The notes: generated from the letters alone by a model not told the origin. A stretch of 64,000 bases of DNA from Flavihumibacter sp. UBA7668 (GCF_002483205.1 NZ_DLHM01000005.1:877804-941803), one strand, 5' to 3'. Numbered from the stretch's first letter, positions 43,072-51,303 are shown. Numbers and translations are program-made.

Positions 43072-44265
43072 ATGAAACAATCCACCGCCATTTCACTGTC
43101 TGTCATGATGTTCTTCCAGTATTTTATCTGGAGTGCCTGGTATGTTACTATGGGAACCTATATGGAAGCCAGTTTGGGAGCAACAGGAAAGGATATTGGG
43201 CAGGCTTTCAGTGCCCTGGCATTGGCCACCATGATTTCGCCTTTTTTTGTAGGAATGATAGCGGATCGGTTTTTTGCCGCGCAGAAAATAATGGGGGTGC
43301 TGCATTTGTTGGGAGCCATCCTGCTGGTACTGGCTACCAAAGTAGGAAACAGTCAGTTTTTTTATTGGATTATATTGGCCTATTCACTGGTTTATATGCC
43401 CACGGTGGCATTGAGTAATAGCGTAGCATTTGCGCAGATGACGGATCCTGGAAAACAGTTTCCCTGGATTCGGGTATTTGGCACACTGGGCTGGATTGTA
43501 GCCGGATTGCTGGTGGGCAGCTGGGAAATAGAAAAAACACCCGAAACCTTTTATCTGGCAGCAGGTGTGTCAGTGGCGCTTGGTTTGTTGAGTTTTGCAC
43601 TGCCCAATACACCTCCAAAAGGACGCGAACAGGGCGAATCAACTGCACTTTTCAGTAAAGAATCACTTAGTATATTTAAAGACCGATCCTATTCGGTGTT
43701 TTTTATAGCGGCTATTTTGGTATGTATTCCACTGGCATTTTATTATGGGTTTGCGAATCCGTTTTTGAATGAAATCGGGATGGATAAGCCAGCGCAGAAA
43801 ATGATTCTTGGTCAGTTTTCAGAAGGGTTGTTTATTCTGGCAATTCCGTTTTTATTTAATCGGATTGGTGTGAAAAATATCCTGCTCATCGGGATCCTGG
43901 CCTGGATTTTACGTTATGTACTCTTTGCTTACGGTTATGGAGAACCGAACGGCTGGATGATTTATCTGGGTATCATATTACACGGAGTTTGTTATGATTT
44001 CTTCTTTGTAACCGGTTATATGTATTCCGAGAAAAAAGCTGGTCCGCAGAACAAAAATGCCGCGCAGGGATTATTCACTTTTGCGACCTATGGTTTGGGG
44101 ATGGTGATTGGAACCTGGTTCTCCGGATTGGTAGCGGATCGGTATGTGGTGGGAGAAGGCCACGATTGGCAATCTATCTGGCTGATACCGGCCGCCATTG
44201 CAGCGGCAGTATTGCTTTATTTTATCTTTTTCTTTAGGGATCGTAAAACGGCTGGTCAACCATAG
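43072..44265 (+). CDS. MFS transporter of the nucleoside/sugar proton symporter (NupG-like) group
   Basis: The 397-residue protein has 12 predicted helices. The first helix region (MMFFQYFIWSAWYVTMGTYM) and the loop GMIADRFFAAQKIMG, together with MPTVALSNSVAFAQM and FPWIRVFGTLGWIVAG, are characteristic of the PF03825 nucleoside:H+ symporter-like MFS proteins common in Bacteroidota sugar loci. It probably imports a nucleoside-like or sugar-like compound. The position at the end of the enzyme cluster suggests a substrate or product of that pathway, but the specificity is not shown by sequence. Confidence 0.88.
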   Translation: MKQSTAISLSVMMFFQYFIWSAWYVTMGTYMEASLGATGKDIGQAFSALALATMISPFFVGMIADRFFAAQKIMGVLHLLGAILLVLATKVGNSQFFYWIILAYSLVYMPTVALSNSVAFAQMTDPGKQFPWIRVFGTLGWIVAGLLVGSWEIEKTPETFYLAAGVSVALGLLSFALPNTPPKGREQGESTALFSKESLSIFKDRSYSVFFIAAILVCIPLAFYYGFANPFLNEIGMDKPAQKMILGQFSEGLFILAIPFLFNRIGVKNILLIGILAWILRYVLFAYGYGEPNGWMIYLGIILHGVCYDFFFVTGYMYSEKKAGPQNKNAAQGLFTFATYGLGMVIGTWFSGLVADRYVVGEGHDWQSIWLIPAAIAAAVLLYFIFFFRDRKTAGQP

Positions 44266-44291
44266 GCAGGATTTTTGCGTATTTAGGTTAA

Positions 44292-45428
44292 ATGCCTCTT
44301 ATGCGAAATCTACTTTATTGGAGACTATTGCTCTTAGCGGGCATCTGCACCGTATTTATTTCCTGTTCCAAAGACGATGACCCGGAGGAAGAAAATCCGG
44401 AAGAAAACTGGCCATCGGATAGTATCCGGGTGGTGAAGACCGGCTTGCAGTTTCCCTGGGAAATTTTGTGGGGAAAGGATGATCATATCTGGATGACTGA
44501 GCGGGGTGGCAAGGTGTCAAAGGTTGACCCGCGTACAGGCGAAACGGTGTTCAGCACTTCGATTCCAGGTGTGGTTTCCCGTGGGGAAGGCGGCTTACTG
44601 GGCATGGTGCAGGATCCGGGTTTTATGCAAAACGGCTTCCTTTATCTGGTACATAATTATCTCGAAGGAGATGCCTATCGCGAAAAGCTGGTGCGGTATC
44701 GGTTTGCCAACAATGCGCTGGTAGAGGAACTGATACTGCTCGATGAGATACCCGCGGCCAATGTGCACAATGGGAGCCGGCTGGTGATAGTGGAGGGAAA
44801 TCCATCTGTATTATACATGACTACCGGGGATGCTGCGAATACTGCCCTGCCTCAACAGTCAGGTTCGTTGGCGGGCAAGGTGCTTCGGTTTTTACTGGAT
44901 GGATCGGTGCCGGGTGATAATCCGGTTGCGGGCAATTATTACTGGTCGATGGGGCACCGGAATCCACAGGGACTGGTTTGGGCGAAGAACCGCTTATATG
45001 CCTCCGAGCATGGACCGAATATCGAGGATGAAATCAATAGTATAGAGAAGGGCGTGAATTATGGCTGGCCATCGGTGAATGGCCCCTGTGATCCTGCGGA
45101 GCAGGCTTTTTGCGATGCCAATCAGGTGCGGGAGCCGATCTGGTCGAGTGGAAGCTCCACGTTCGCTGCCTGCGGTATGGATTATTATGACCATGACCGG
45201 ATTCCGGGCTGGAAAAATTCCCTGCTGATGACCTCCCTTAAAAATTCCCGATTATATGTACATGCCCTGAATGGGGATGGCAGTTCTATTGCTGGGACCA
45301 CAACGCATTTTCTGAACAGCTGGGGCCGTCTGCGGGATGTTTGTGTGAGTCCGGGTGGCCGTGTTTATCTTTGTTCCAGCAATGGCAATAACCAGGATGT
45401 GCTGGTGGAAATCAGTTCTTTAGAATAA
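44292..45428 (+). CDS. PQQ-dependent-type sugar dehydrogenase lipoprotein
   Basis: The 378-residue protein (375 from the ATG at 44301) has a lipoprotein signal with the lipobox VFISC at about residue 26, an acidic linker (KDDDPEEENPEENW) and a glucose/sorbosone-dehydrogenase propeller: GLQFPWEILWGKDDHIWMTE, VHNGSRLVI, GNYYWSMGHRNPQGLVWA and SEHGPNIEDEIN, all typical of soluble-type aldose dehydrogenases (Ylii/Asd type). It oxidises aldose sugars at C1 with PQQ. It lacks a heme domain, unlike the protein at 30219. It is the last gene before the tRNA-Pro unit. Confidence 0.9.
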   Translation: MPLMRNLLYWRLLLLAGICTVFISCSKDDDPEEENPEENWPSDSIRVVKTGLQFPWEILWGKDDHIWMTERGGKVSKVDPRTGETVFSTSIPGVVSRGEGGLLGMVQDPGFMQNGFLYLVHNYLEGDAYREKLVRYRFANNALVEELILLDEIPAANVHNGSRLVIVEGNPSVLYMTTGDAANTALPQQSGSLAGKVLRFLLDGSVPGDNPVAGNYYWSMGHRNPQGLVWAKNRLYASEHGPNIEDEINSIEKGVNYGWPSVNGPCDPAEQAFCDANQVREPIWSSGSSTFAACGMDYYDHDRIPGWKNSLLMTSLKNSRLYVHALNGDGSSIAGTTTHFLNSWGRLRDVCVSPGGRVYLCSSNGNNQDVLVEISSLE

Positions 45429-45439
45429 AATTAGCCAAG

Positions 45440-45473
45440 TTGTTGGAAGGAATGTTCTGAACCCCTACCTTTG
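45440..45473 (+). promoter_or_regulatory. Bacteroidota-type promoter of tRNA-Pro
   Basis: TTGTTG at 45440-45445, a 20-bp spacer and TACCTTTG at 45466-45473, an exact match to the TAnnTTTG -7 element. The tRNA starts about 62 bp after the probable transcription start. Confidence 0.7.
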
Positions 45474-45487
45474 CAACCTCTTAATTC

Positions 45488-45529
45488 ACCCGACCGGTCC
45501 CACCCGACCGGTGGCACCCGCCGGGTGGT
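45488..45529 (+). repeat. Three GC-rich 14-bp direct repeats in the tRNA-Pro leader
   Basis: ACCCGACCGGTCCC, ACCCGACCGGTGGC and ACCCGCCGGGTGGT follow each other without a gap. Each copy is itself partly palindromic (ACCGGT, CCCG/CGGG), so the leader RNA can fold strongly. It lies between the promoter and the 5' end of the tRNA. Confidence 0.8.
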
Positions 45530-45541
45530 TGAAAAGAGAAT

Positions 45542-45615
45542 CGGGAAGTAGCGCAGGCCGGTAGCGCACCTGGTTTGGGACCAGGGGGTCGCAGGTTCGA
45601 ATCCTGTCTTCCCGA
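45542..45615 (+). tRNA. tRNA-Pro (anticodon UGG)
   Basis: The acceptor stem CGGGAAG (45542-45548) pairs with CTTCCCG (45608-45614), with A as discriminator base. The anticodon stem CCTGG/CCAGG encloses the loop TTTGGGA, giving anticodon TGG (UGG in RNA). The D-arm GCGC/GCGC and T-arm with GGTTCGAATCC are in place. The 74-base gene does not encode the 3' CCA. UGG reads all or most proline codons. Confidence 0.97.
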
Positions 45616-45619
45616 CTCC

Positions 45620-45656
45620 GCCCGCCTAAGCTTAAAAGCGAAGGCGGGCTTTTTTA
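45620..45656 (+). terminator. Rho-independent terminator behind tRNA-Pro
   Basis: GCCCGCCT (45620-45627) pairs with AGGCGGGC (45642-45649), with a 14-base loop and a following T run (45650-45655). Confidence 0.92.
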
Positions 45657-45678
45657 TTAAACTTTATTACCCCTGGAA

Positions 45679-45761
45679 ATGAAAACACATTATTTTTCGC
45701 AGTCGTTTTTTTATTTGCAATAAGTTCCTGTAAAAAAACGAAGGAAATACAAATTCAATAG
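45679..45761 (+). pseudogene. Broken lipoprotein start (signal peptide remnant)
   Basis: An ATG at 45679 reads MKT and then leaves frame; one base later the frame gives LFFAVVFLFAISSCKKTKEIQIQ (a hydrophobic core and the lipobox SSC, then a Lys-rich start of a mature lipoprotein) and stops at TAG 45759-45761. The signal and lipobox are too regular to be chance in my view. The reading frame ends just where the repeated GATCATACCG units begin, as if an element had entered the gene there. The rest of the gene may be the lipocalin-like remnant at 46572-46803. Confidence 0.55.
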
Positions 45762-45812
45762 TGATCATACCGGTTATCAGGGATCATACCGAAAAGTTGG
45801 GGGATCACCCTT
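45762..45812. repeat. Three repeats of GATCATACCG at about 20-bp spacing, possible insertion-sequence end
   Basis: GATCATACCG starts at 45763 and 45782, and a weaker GATCACC copy at 45803. Evenly spaced repeats at an end are a feature of IS21-family elements, whose transposase binds several copies. No transposase gene is present and no matching opposite end is clear, so only a decayed end is proposed. Confidence 0.35.
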
Positions 45813-46187
45813 ATAGGGTTAAAAATTAAATCGAAAAAAACCGCATAATTCAACGATTTGAAGGAGGGTCAATTTTATCAGCGCACAACTGGACGGAACT
45901 CAAATATGTAGAAATATGATAAGTTGCCGTATATTCTTCGTTACCGTCCATATTCGGCAAGTTCAATAAGGTTTTGTATATCCTTTTCGTTCATGGAGAT
46001 GTTGTGATTGTAACACACAATATGCAACAGTCGCAGCGGGTGGCAGACTGTACCATGCTTTTAGATGTTTTCTCTTTCTGTTTTAAATGCCTTCTCAGCC
46101 CGTCTTGAGCAAATGAGCTGCCATTTAATAGTTTCTAACCCGGAACATAAGGAGAACAAGCCGTGATTTCCCCAGCAATCCCGGACT
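45813..46187. other. Stretch without an intact gene
   Basis: Only short broken frames are seen. On the minus strand a frame near 45967-46033 reads HNISMNEKDIQNLIELAEYG before a stop, and another near 46065-46160 reads LETIKWQLICSRRAEKAF before a stop. They look like protein pieces but I cannot assign them. The stretch is probably the inside of a decayed element. Confidence 0.35.
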
Positions 46188-46233
46188 TATCCCGGACTTG
46201 TACCGCACTTGTGCCGGACCTGCACCGGAGCAA
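46188..46233. repeat. Degenerate tandem repeat of about 11-12 bp (CCGGACTTGT-like)
   Basis: Units CCCGGACTTAT, CCCGGACTTGTA, CCGCACTTGTG, CCGGACCTGCA and a partial CCGGAGC follow each other. The short frame across it (46163-46384) encodes a low-complexity protein and is not called. Confidence 0.6.
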
Positions 46234-46450
46234 GCAATCATGGCTCAACAAACCGGAATTTTCGACCTTTCAGGATAAATCGGCGGTTTCCAATGTATTC
46301 AAAAAAACTGCGAACTCCGCGGTCAACCTGGTTCCTAATTGTACCAGCTTCCAGTCTCTGTTGATGATATCTCCGGTTAGTTGATTCTCCCAGCGCCGAG
46401 GTTTGATCCGCTGGTATGCCTTCTTGAATCAAAATAACTCAATAACCAAT

Positions 46451-46488
46451 CCGGTAAAAATGCTGGGATCCGGTAAAAATGCTGGGAT
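46451..46488. repeat. Perfect 19-bp tandem duplication
   Basis: The sequence CCGGTAAAAATGCTGGGAT is present at 46451-46469 and again at 46470-46488 without change. It is a recent local duplication in a decayed region. Confidence 0.9.
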
Positions 46489-46571
46489 TAATTCCTTGTA
46501 CTGTTGATCCAATTTGCCTTGATTTTAGACCGCAAAAATCAACCTTTATAAACATACCCCAAGAATTTAGC

Positions 46572-46803
46572 ATGATCCGTTATCAGAAACATATTCAGAA
46601 TACAATTTCCGGTACTTATTTTACAAACAATATAACCTGGGAAGTAACAGCGGGGGGATACGCTTCGAATCAGCTTTCCTTCTTATCCAACCTACAAACA
46701 AAGAAAAAGAATTCATGCGATCACAGATTCTACACTTTTAATGAATACGTTTAATCTTAGTACGGGGACGGCTGAAGAGGAATTGGTTGAGTATTACAGG
46801 TAA
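46572..46803 (+). pseudogene. Frameshifted C-terminal remnant of a lipocalin-like protein
   Basis: From 46572 the frame reads TISGTYFTNNITWEVTAGG, and from the G run at 46652-46657 the next frame continues as GDTLRISFPSYPTYKQRKR, AITDSTLLMNTFNLSTG and EEELVEYYR to a stop at 46801-46803. The two parts join smoothly if the run of six G had five. The alternation of strands, with DTLRI...ITDSTLLMNTF, is typical of the end of small lipocalin-like secreted proteins of Bacteroidota. It could be the tail of the lipoprotein whose signal remains at 45679. Confidence 0.5.
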
Positions 46804-46962
46804 TCAGAAGATTATCATTCTCTGTACCAAAGCTGTACACTATTTGTATCAAAACCGGACAGCAAAAGCCGAAGCTATAGCGTAAGCTATTGTTAATCAA
46901 TATTCTGAAAGCTGGCATATTTTTTAACCGTTTACTGGTAGTTCATCAGAAAAGAGGCTACC

Positions 46963-49323
46963 ATGCTTACTAATTATTTCAAAATTGCCTGGCGGAATCT
47001 TGTAAAAAGTTTCGGTTATTCAGCCATTAACATTGCCGGACTGGCAGTGGGGATGGCTGTGACGCTACTTATCGGAATCTGGATTTATGATGAGGTATCC
47101 TTCGATAACTATCATGCTAACAAGGCCCGGATTGGTCAGATCTATACTACACAAACATTTAACAATGAAACGGAAACAAGTGCGTCCATTGTAGTTCCAT
47201 TAGCGAACGAATTCCGCACCCAGTATACTGATGAATTCAAAAGAGTTGCCCTCTCATCTTTTATTGCACCGCATATTATATCAGTAGGTGAAAAGAAAAT
47301 TTCGCAAACAGGAAGCTGGGCTGAAGAGGAACTCCCATCTATTCTTAGTCTTGATATCAGTGGGGATATAAATGCCTTGAAAGATCCATCCTCCATCCTG
47401 TTATCGCAATCTGTGGTAAAGACACTTTTTGGCAATGAAGATCCGTTGGGTAAAACCGTGCGGATTGATAACAAAGCTGATATGGTGGTGAGGGCTGTTT
47501 ATCAGGATCTTCCTGTTAATAGTACACTGATTGAAACAAAATTTCTACTGTCCTGGAATAATGCAGCTAACAGACTGAATAAACAAACAGATCAATGGGA
47601 GAATCATGGCAGCCAGTTATTTGTTGAGCTGAACGAAAAGGTTGACTTTGTTGCAGCAACTGAAAAAATAAAAAACCTGCTGAATCCTTATGTAAAGGAC
47701 TGGAAGGAAGAATTGCTGATTCACCCCATTGCTAAATGGCATTTGTACAATGAATTTGAGAATGGAAAAATAAGTGGTGGAAGAATAGAATTTGTCTGGC
47801 TTTTTGGAATTATCGGAGTTTTTGTTTTGCTGCTGGCCTGTATCAATTTTATGAACCTTAGCACAGCGCGGAGTGAAAAAAGAGCCAAAGAAATTGGCAT
47901 TCGAAAAGCCATTGGTTCAGAAAGAAAACAACTGATTGCTCAGTTTCTGATAGAATCACTGGTTGTTGCCTTTGTTGCGATGCTGCTGTCACTGGTTGTT
48001 GTTTATCTGGCCTTGCCTTTTTTCAATTCATTATCCGGAAAGAATGTATCAGTTCCATATGGGAATCTGCTATTCTGGATACTGGTAACCGGGTTTACGA
48101 TCTTTACCGGCTTGCTTGCCGGAAGTTATCCCGCATTTTATTTGTCTGGTTTCAATGCAATAAAAGTATTGAAAGGCACTTTCAGGATCGGTCGTTTCGC
48201 AGTTGTACCGCGCAAGGTTTTGGTGGTTGTGCAGTTTACCATTTCAATTGCGCTTATTATTGGAACTATTTTCGTTTTCCGGCAGGTACAATTTACCAAA
48301 AACAGGCCGGTTGGTTATTCAAGAGAGGGCTTGATAACAATAGATATGAATACCCCGGATCTGTATAAAAATTATAATGCACTTAGGAATGAGCTTTTGC
48401 AAACCGGCGCAGTGGAAAATATGGCCCAAGCCAACAGCAGTACCACTGAAATCTGGTCTAACAATACGGGATTAGACTGGAAGGGAAAAGATCCCGCCAG
48501 CAGTCCGCTTTTTGGTACAATAGCTGTCACACATGATTATGGAAAAACGGTTGGCTGGGAAATAGTAGCAGGTCGGGATTTTTCAAGAGATTTTCCTGCC
48601 GATAGTGGTTCCTTTATATTGAACGAATCTGCAGTACAGCTTACCGGAATGCAGGACCCGGTAGGAAAAATGATGAGATGGAATGGGAAGGATCGGATGA
48701 TTACCGGCGTTGTAAAAGATATGATCATGGAATCACCCTATGAACCTACATATCCAACCATATTTCATATGCAATATGGATGGGTGAACAAGATTATTCT
48801 GCGTATTAAACCTACGGTATCCATACGTTCTGCTTTGAAATCAGTGGAAGCCGTTTTTGCAAAGCATAATCCATCCAGCCCATTTGAATTTAAATTTGTT
48901 GATGAAGCGTATAAACGAAAATTTTCGGTGGAAGAACGAGTTGGTAAACTTGCCGGCTTTTTCGCTGCATTGGCCATTTTTATTTCATGTCTGGGATTAT
49001 TTGGCCTGGCTTCCTTCATGGCGGAACAACGTTCGAAGGAAATCAGCATACGAAAAGTATTGGGGGCTTCCATTGGAATCATCTGGCAAATGCTGACAAA
49101 AGAATTTGTATGGCTGGTTATTATTTCAATTGTTGTTGCCATTCCACTATCCTATTATTTTATGGAGGGATGGCTGATGCGGTACCAATACCGGACGAAC
49201 TTATCCTGGTTGGTTTTTGCAGGAGTAGGAGCCGGTGCAGTACTGATAACTGTTTTGACCGTAAGTTTTCAATCTATAAAAGCAGCTCTTTCCAACCCGG
49301 TCAGGGGTTTGAGTGGTGATTAA
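46963..49323 (+). CDS. FtsX-like ABC transporter permease with MacB periplasmic domain
   Basis: The 786-residue protein begins with the standard FKIAWRNLVKSFGYSAINIAGLAVG segment (first membrane helix), has a MacB_PCD periplasmic domain at about 50-250, an FtsX core at about 285-400 (FMNLSTARSEKRAKEIGIRKAIG), and a second half with its own periplasmic domain and final FtsX core (SLGLF-type ending LASFMAEQRSKEISIRKVLG). Eight membrane helices are expected in total. This double form is common in Bacteroidota and works with a separate ATPase, not present here. Relatives export peptides, lipids or lipoproteins. The next gene is a DUF4097-like exported protein. Confidence 0.92.
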   Translation: MLTNYFKIAWRNLVKSFGYSAINIAGLAVGMAVTLLIGIWIYDEVSFDNYHANKARIGQIYTTQTFNNETETSASIVVPLANEFRTQYTDEFKRVALSSFIAPHIISVGEKKISQTGSWAEEELPSILSLDISGDINALKDPSSILLSQSVVKTLFGNEDPLGKTVRIDNKADMVVRAVYQDLPVNSTLIETKFLLSWNNAANRLNKQTDQWENHGSQLFVELNEKVDFVAATEKIKNLLNPYVKDWKEELLIHPIAKWHLYNEFENGKISGGRIEFVWLFGIIGVFVLLLACINFMNLSTARSEKRAKEIGIRKAIGSERKQLIAQFLIESLVVAFVAMLLSLVVVYLALPFFNSLSGKNVSVPYGNLLFWILVTGFTIFTGLLAGSYPAFYLSGFNAIKVLKGTFRIGRFAVVPRKVLVVVQFTISIALIIGTIFVFRQVQFTKNRPVGYSREGLITIDMNTPDLYKNYNALRNELLQTGAVENMAQANSSTTEIWSNNTGLDWKGKDPASSPLFGTIAVTHDYGKTVGWEIVAGRDFSRDFPADSGSFILNESAVQLTGMQDPVGKMMRWNGKDRMITGVVKDMIMESPYEPTYPTIFHMQYGWVNKIILRIKPTVSIRSALKSVEAVFAKHNPSSPFEFKFVDEAYKRKFSVEERVGKLAGFFAALAIFISCLGLFGLASFMAEQRSKEISIRKVLGASIGIIWQMLTKEFVWLVIISIVVAIPLSYYFMEGWLMRYQYRTNLSWLVFAGVGAGAVLITVLTVSFQSIKAALSNPVRGLSGD

Positions 49324-49347
49324 TAAACAAACTTTAAAATAATAAAC

Positions 49348-50388
49348 ATGCATAAGTATTGTATAGCTCTTCTTATTAGTCTTTCATCCCTTTTGCTTCA
49401 GGCGCAGGATGCTAAAACTCCGTTTGAAATTCGATCTTTGAGTAAGGAATCGATCCGTCATATCAAAATGCAAACGGCAGGAGGTAGTTTAAAAGTTATC
49501 GCATCCGAATCAGCTGAAGCAAGACTGGAGATCTATATCCAGGGAAATAATGACGGAGATCAATTATCCAAAGAAGAAATTCAGGAACGACTCAGAGAAC
49601 GATATGAATTGACGATTGAAATCAGCGGAAATAAACTTATTGCGATAGCCAAACAGAAGCAAGGGGTTGGAAATTCGAACTGGAAAAAATCGCTCAGTAT
49701 TTCCTTTGCAGCTTTTGTTCCGAAAGAAGTATCAACTGAATTGGCAACCAGTGGTGGAAAAATTCAACTCATCGGGATTTCCGGTAATCAGGATTTTGTT
49801 ACCAGTGGCGGAGGACTTCAGATAGATGGTGTCAGTGGTAAAATTAAAGGACGTACATCCGGTGGTAGCATACTGGTAGAAAATTCATCTGAATCAATTG
49901 ATCTGATCACAAGTGGAGGAGGAATTACTGCAAGAAATTGTACCGGAACGATCCGCTTAAACACGTCTGCAGGTTCCATCAACCTAAACGATCTGAAAGG
50001 GGATATCAAAGCCGTAACAAGTGGTGGCAGCGTGAACGGAGAGACCATTACCGGTGAATTATTCGCCACCACTTCCGGTGGAAGTATCCGGCTGAATAAG
50101 CTTTCCTGTGATCTGGAAACAGCCACCAGTGGCGGTAGTATCCAGGTTTCTTTTGAAACACTTGGGAAATATGTACGTGTGCGAAATTCGGGAGGCAGTA
50201 TTACCTTACAATTACCAAAGGATAAGGGCATGGATATGGATATAGCTGCCAATAACCTTGATACAAAAGAGCTGAGAAATTTTACCGGTAAATCAACTTC
50301 GAATGGATTGGAGGGAAAAATGAACGGCGGCGGAGTGCCTGTGAAAGTAAGATCAAGTGGCGGAAAAGTATCGCTGGTGTTTGAGTAA
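49348..50388 (+). CDS. Exported DUF4097-like beta-helix protein
   Basis: The 346-residue protein has a signal peptide (MHKYCIALLISLSSLLLQAQ) and a regular repeat of about 20 residues in which TSGGS, TSGGG or a near variant recurs about ten times, each with a short strand after it (for example TSGGSIRLNKLSCDLETA). This is a right-handed beta-helix of the DUF4097 adhesin-like group. Many members sit near sigma or stress operons, and function is unknown. It lies 24 bp after the permease gene, so the two may be co-transcribed, and converges with the nucleotidyltransferase gene one base after its stop. Confidence 0.85.
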   Translation: MHKYCIALLISLSSLLLQAQDAKTPFEIRSLSKESIRHIKMQTAGGSLKVIASESAEARLEIYIQGNNDGDQLSKEEIQERLRERYELTIEISGNKLIAIAKQKQGVGNSNWKKSLSISFAAFVPKEVSTELATSGGKIQLIGISGNQDFVTSGGGLQIDGVSGKIKGRTSGGSILVENSSESIDLITSGGGITARNCTGTIRLNTSAGSINLNDLKGDIKAVTSGGSVNGETITGELFATTSGGSIRLNKLSCDLETATSGGSIQVSFETLGKYVRVRNSGGSITLQLPKDKGMDMDIAANNLDTKELRNFTGKSTSNGLEGKMNGGGVPVKVRSSGGKVSLVFE

Positions 50389-50847
50389 TTATTTACCTGG
50401 GATAATTTTTTTAATTTCTTTGATATCTTCAATATCCATTTTTCTGCCGGATGCTATTTTATTTGCCAGTAATTCCTGTAATCCAATAAACGTAATTTCA
50501 AGATCATCCGCTATGATTTTCTGTCGATTTTCAAAGGCTGCATTAAAATCAACTCCGTCTATCGTATTAAGCAAATCAATTCTCAGTGGGGGATATCCAA
50601 TCTGAGAAATATACCCCTCTTCCATGAAGTCTTCCTTTACGAACCCTAATGAAGCCAAGCCAAAAGCTTTGATTACCTCCATCATTTTATCAGCATTTTC
50701 ATCTGAAATATTAATCCAGATATCCAAATCCCCTGTATATCTCGGTTTGCCATGAAATGCCATGGCATATCCGCCCACCACCATATATTCAACCTGATAC
50801 TTGTTGAGTAATCTGATAAAGTCTTCAAAATCTTTGGCAAGGATCAT
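50389..50847 (-). CDS. Nucleotidyltransferase-fold protein, candidate toxin
   Basis: The 152-residue protein has a minimal DNA polymerase-beta-type nucleotidyltransferase core: VVGGYAMAFHG (Gly25-Gly26), TGDLDIWI with Asp40 and Asp42, and RIDLLNTIDG with the third acidic residue. This is the MNT/AbiEii-like set used by several toxin-antitoxin and tRNA-modifying families. It is encoded behind a partner gene with a 4-bp overlap, an order frequent in toxin-antitoxin operons. A housekeeping use is less likely in this size and setting, but the toxin role is inferred. Confidence 0.8.
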   Translation of the reverse strand: MILAKDFEDFIRLLNKYQVEYMVVGGYAMAFHGKPRYTGDLDIWINISDENADKMMEVIKAFGLASLGFVKEDFMEEGYISQIGYPPLRIDLLNTIDGVDFNAAFENRQKIIADDLEITFIGLQELLANKIASGRKMDIEDIKEIKKIIPGK

Positions 50848-51266
50848 TTTGCTATTCTGATTTTGGTTAGTTTGGTTTTATCCATTCGTTCTCCTTTTTT
50901 AAGCATCTGACTGATCAGAAAAGTTACCGCTTCACCTCTTTTTGCAACTGGTTGTGAAAGCCAGTATTTCAGGTCGCGAATTTCATCACCAGCTTCTTTC
51001 ATTTTTACTTTCCGTACAACTGGTACGATTGTTCTTTGCGTTTGCATAGCAGATTTTGGTTTCGAAATAATCTCTTTCCTTTCAACCCTGATCTGCTCAT
51101 TATCATAAGGGATTTTTTCTTTACTTAAATAATTGTTCAGCGTATTATAATTATAATCAGGGTAACTAATACAGAAATTTTTAAGATTTGAAAAAACTTC
51201 GGTTTCCTGTTGCTTTTTCCAGTGGATAAGAACAATTCTTTTATTTTTTAATTGAGGTGATGGCAT
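50844..51266 (-). CDS. Partner of the nucleotidyltransferase, unknown family
   Basis: The ATG at 51266 gives 140 residues (MPSPQLKNKRIVLIHWKKQQ); an ATG at 51281 would add five. The protein is basic, with a helical N-terminal third followed by a linker and the C-terminal motif EIRDLKYWLSQPVAKRGEAV, which resembles the short D-x-x-Y-W-x-S...R segment at the end of partners of nucleotidyltransferase toxins. An N-terminal NTY-TLNNYLSKEKIPYD segment suggests DNA or RNA binding. The stop overlaps the nucleotidyltransferase start by 4 bp. It is divergent from the thiamine operon. Confidence 0.6.
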   Translation of the reverse strand: MPSPQLKNKRIVLIHWKKQQETEVFSNLKNFCISYPDYNYNTLNNYLSKEKIPYDNEQIRVERKEIISKPKSAMQTQRTIVPVVRKVKMKEAGDEIRDLKYWLSQPVAKRGEAVTFLISQMLKKGERMDKTKLTKIRIAK

Positions 51267-51303
51267 AATCAAAGATAACAAATATTGTAAGAATATTGGT
51301 CAA

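Noticed and set aside
45542..45656. Intact integrative element at tRNA-Pro
   Set aside because: No integrase gene and no second copy of the tRNA 3' end could be found in the next 1.3 kb; only remnants are seen.
46163..46384. Plus-strand frame of 73 codons behind tRNA-Pro
   Set aside because: It crosses degenerate tandem repeats and gives a low-complexity product without a recognisable motif, in a region that looks decayed.
46188..46488. Possible CRISPR array
   Set aside because: The repeats follow each other without spacers, differ between copies and there are no cas genes.
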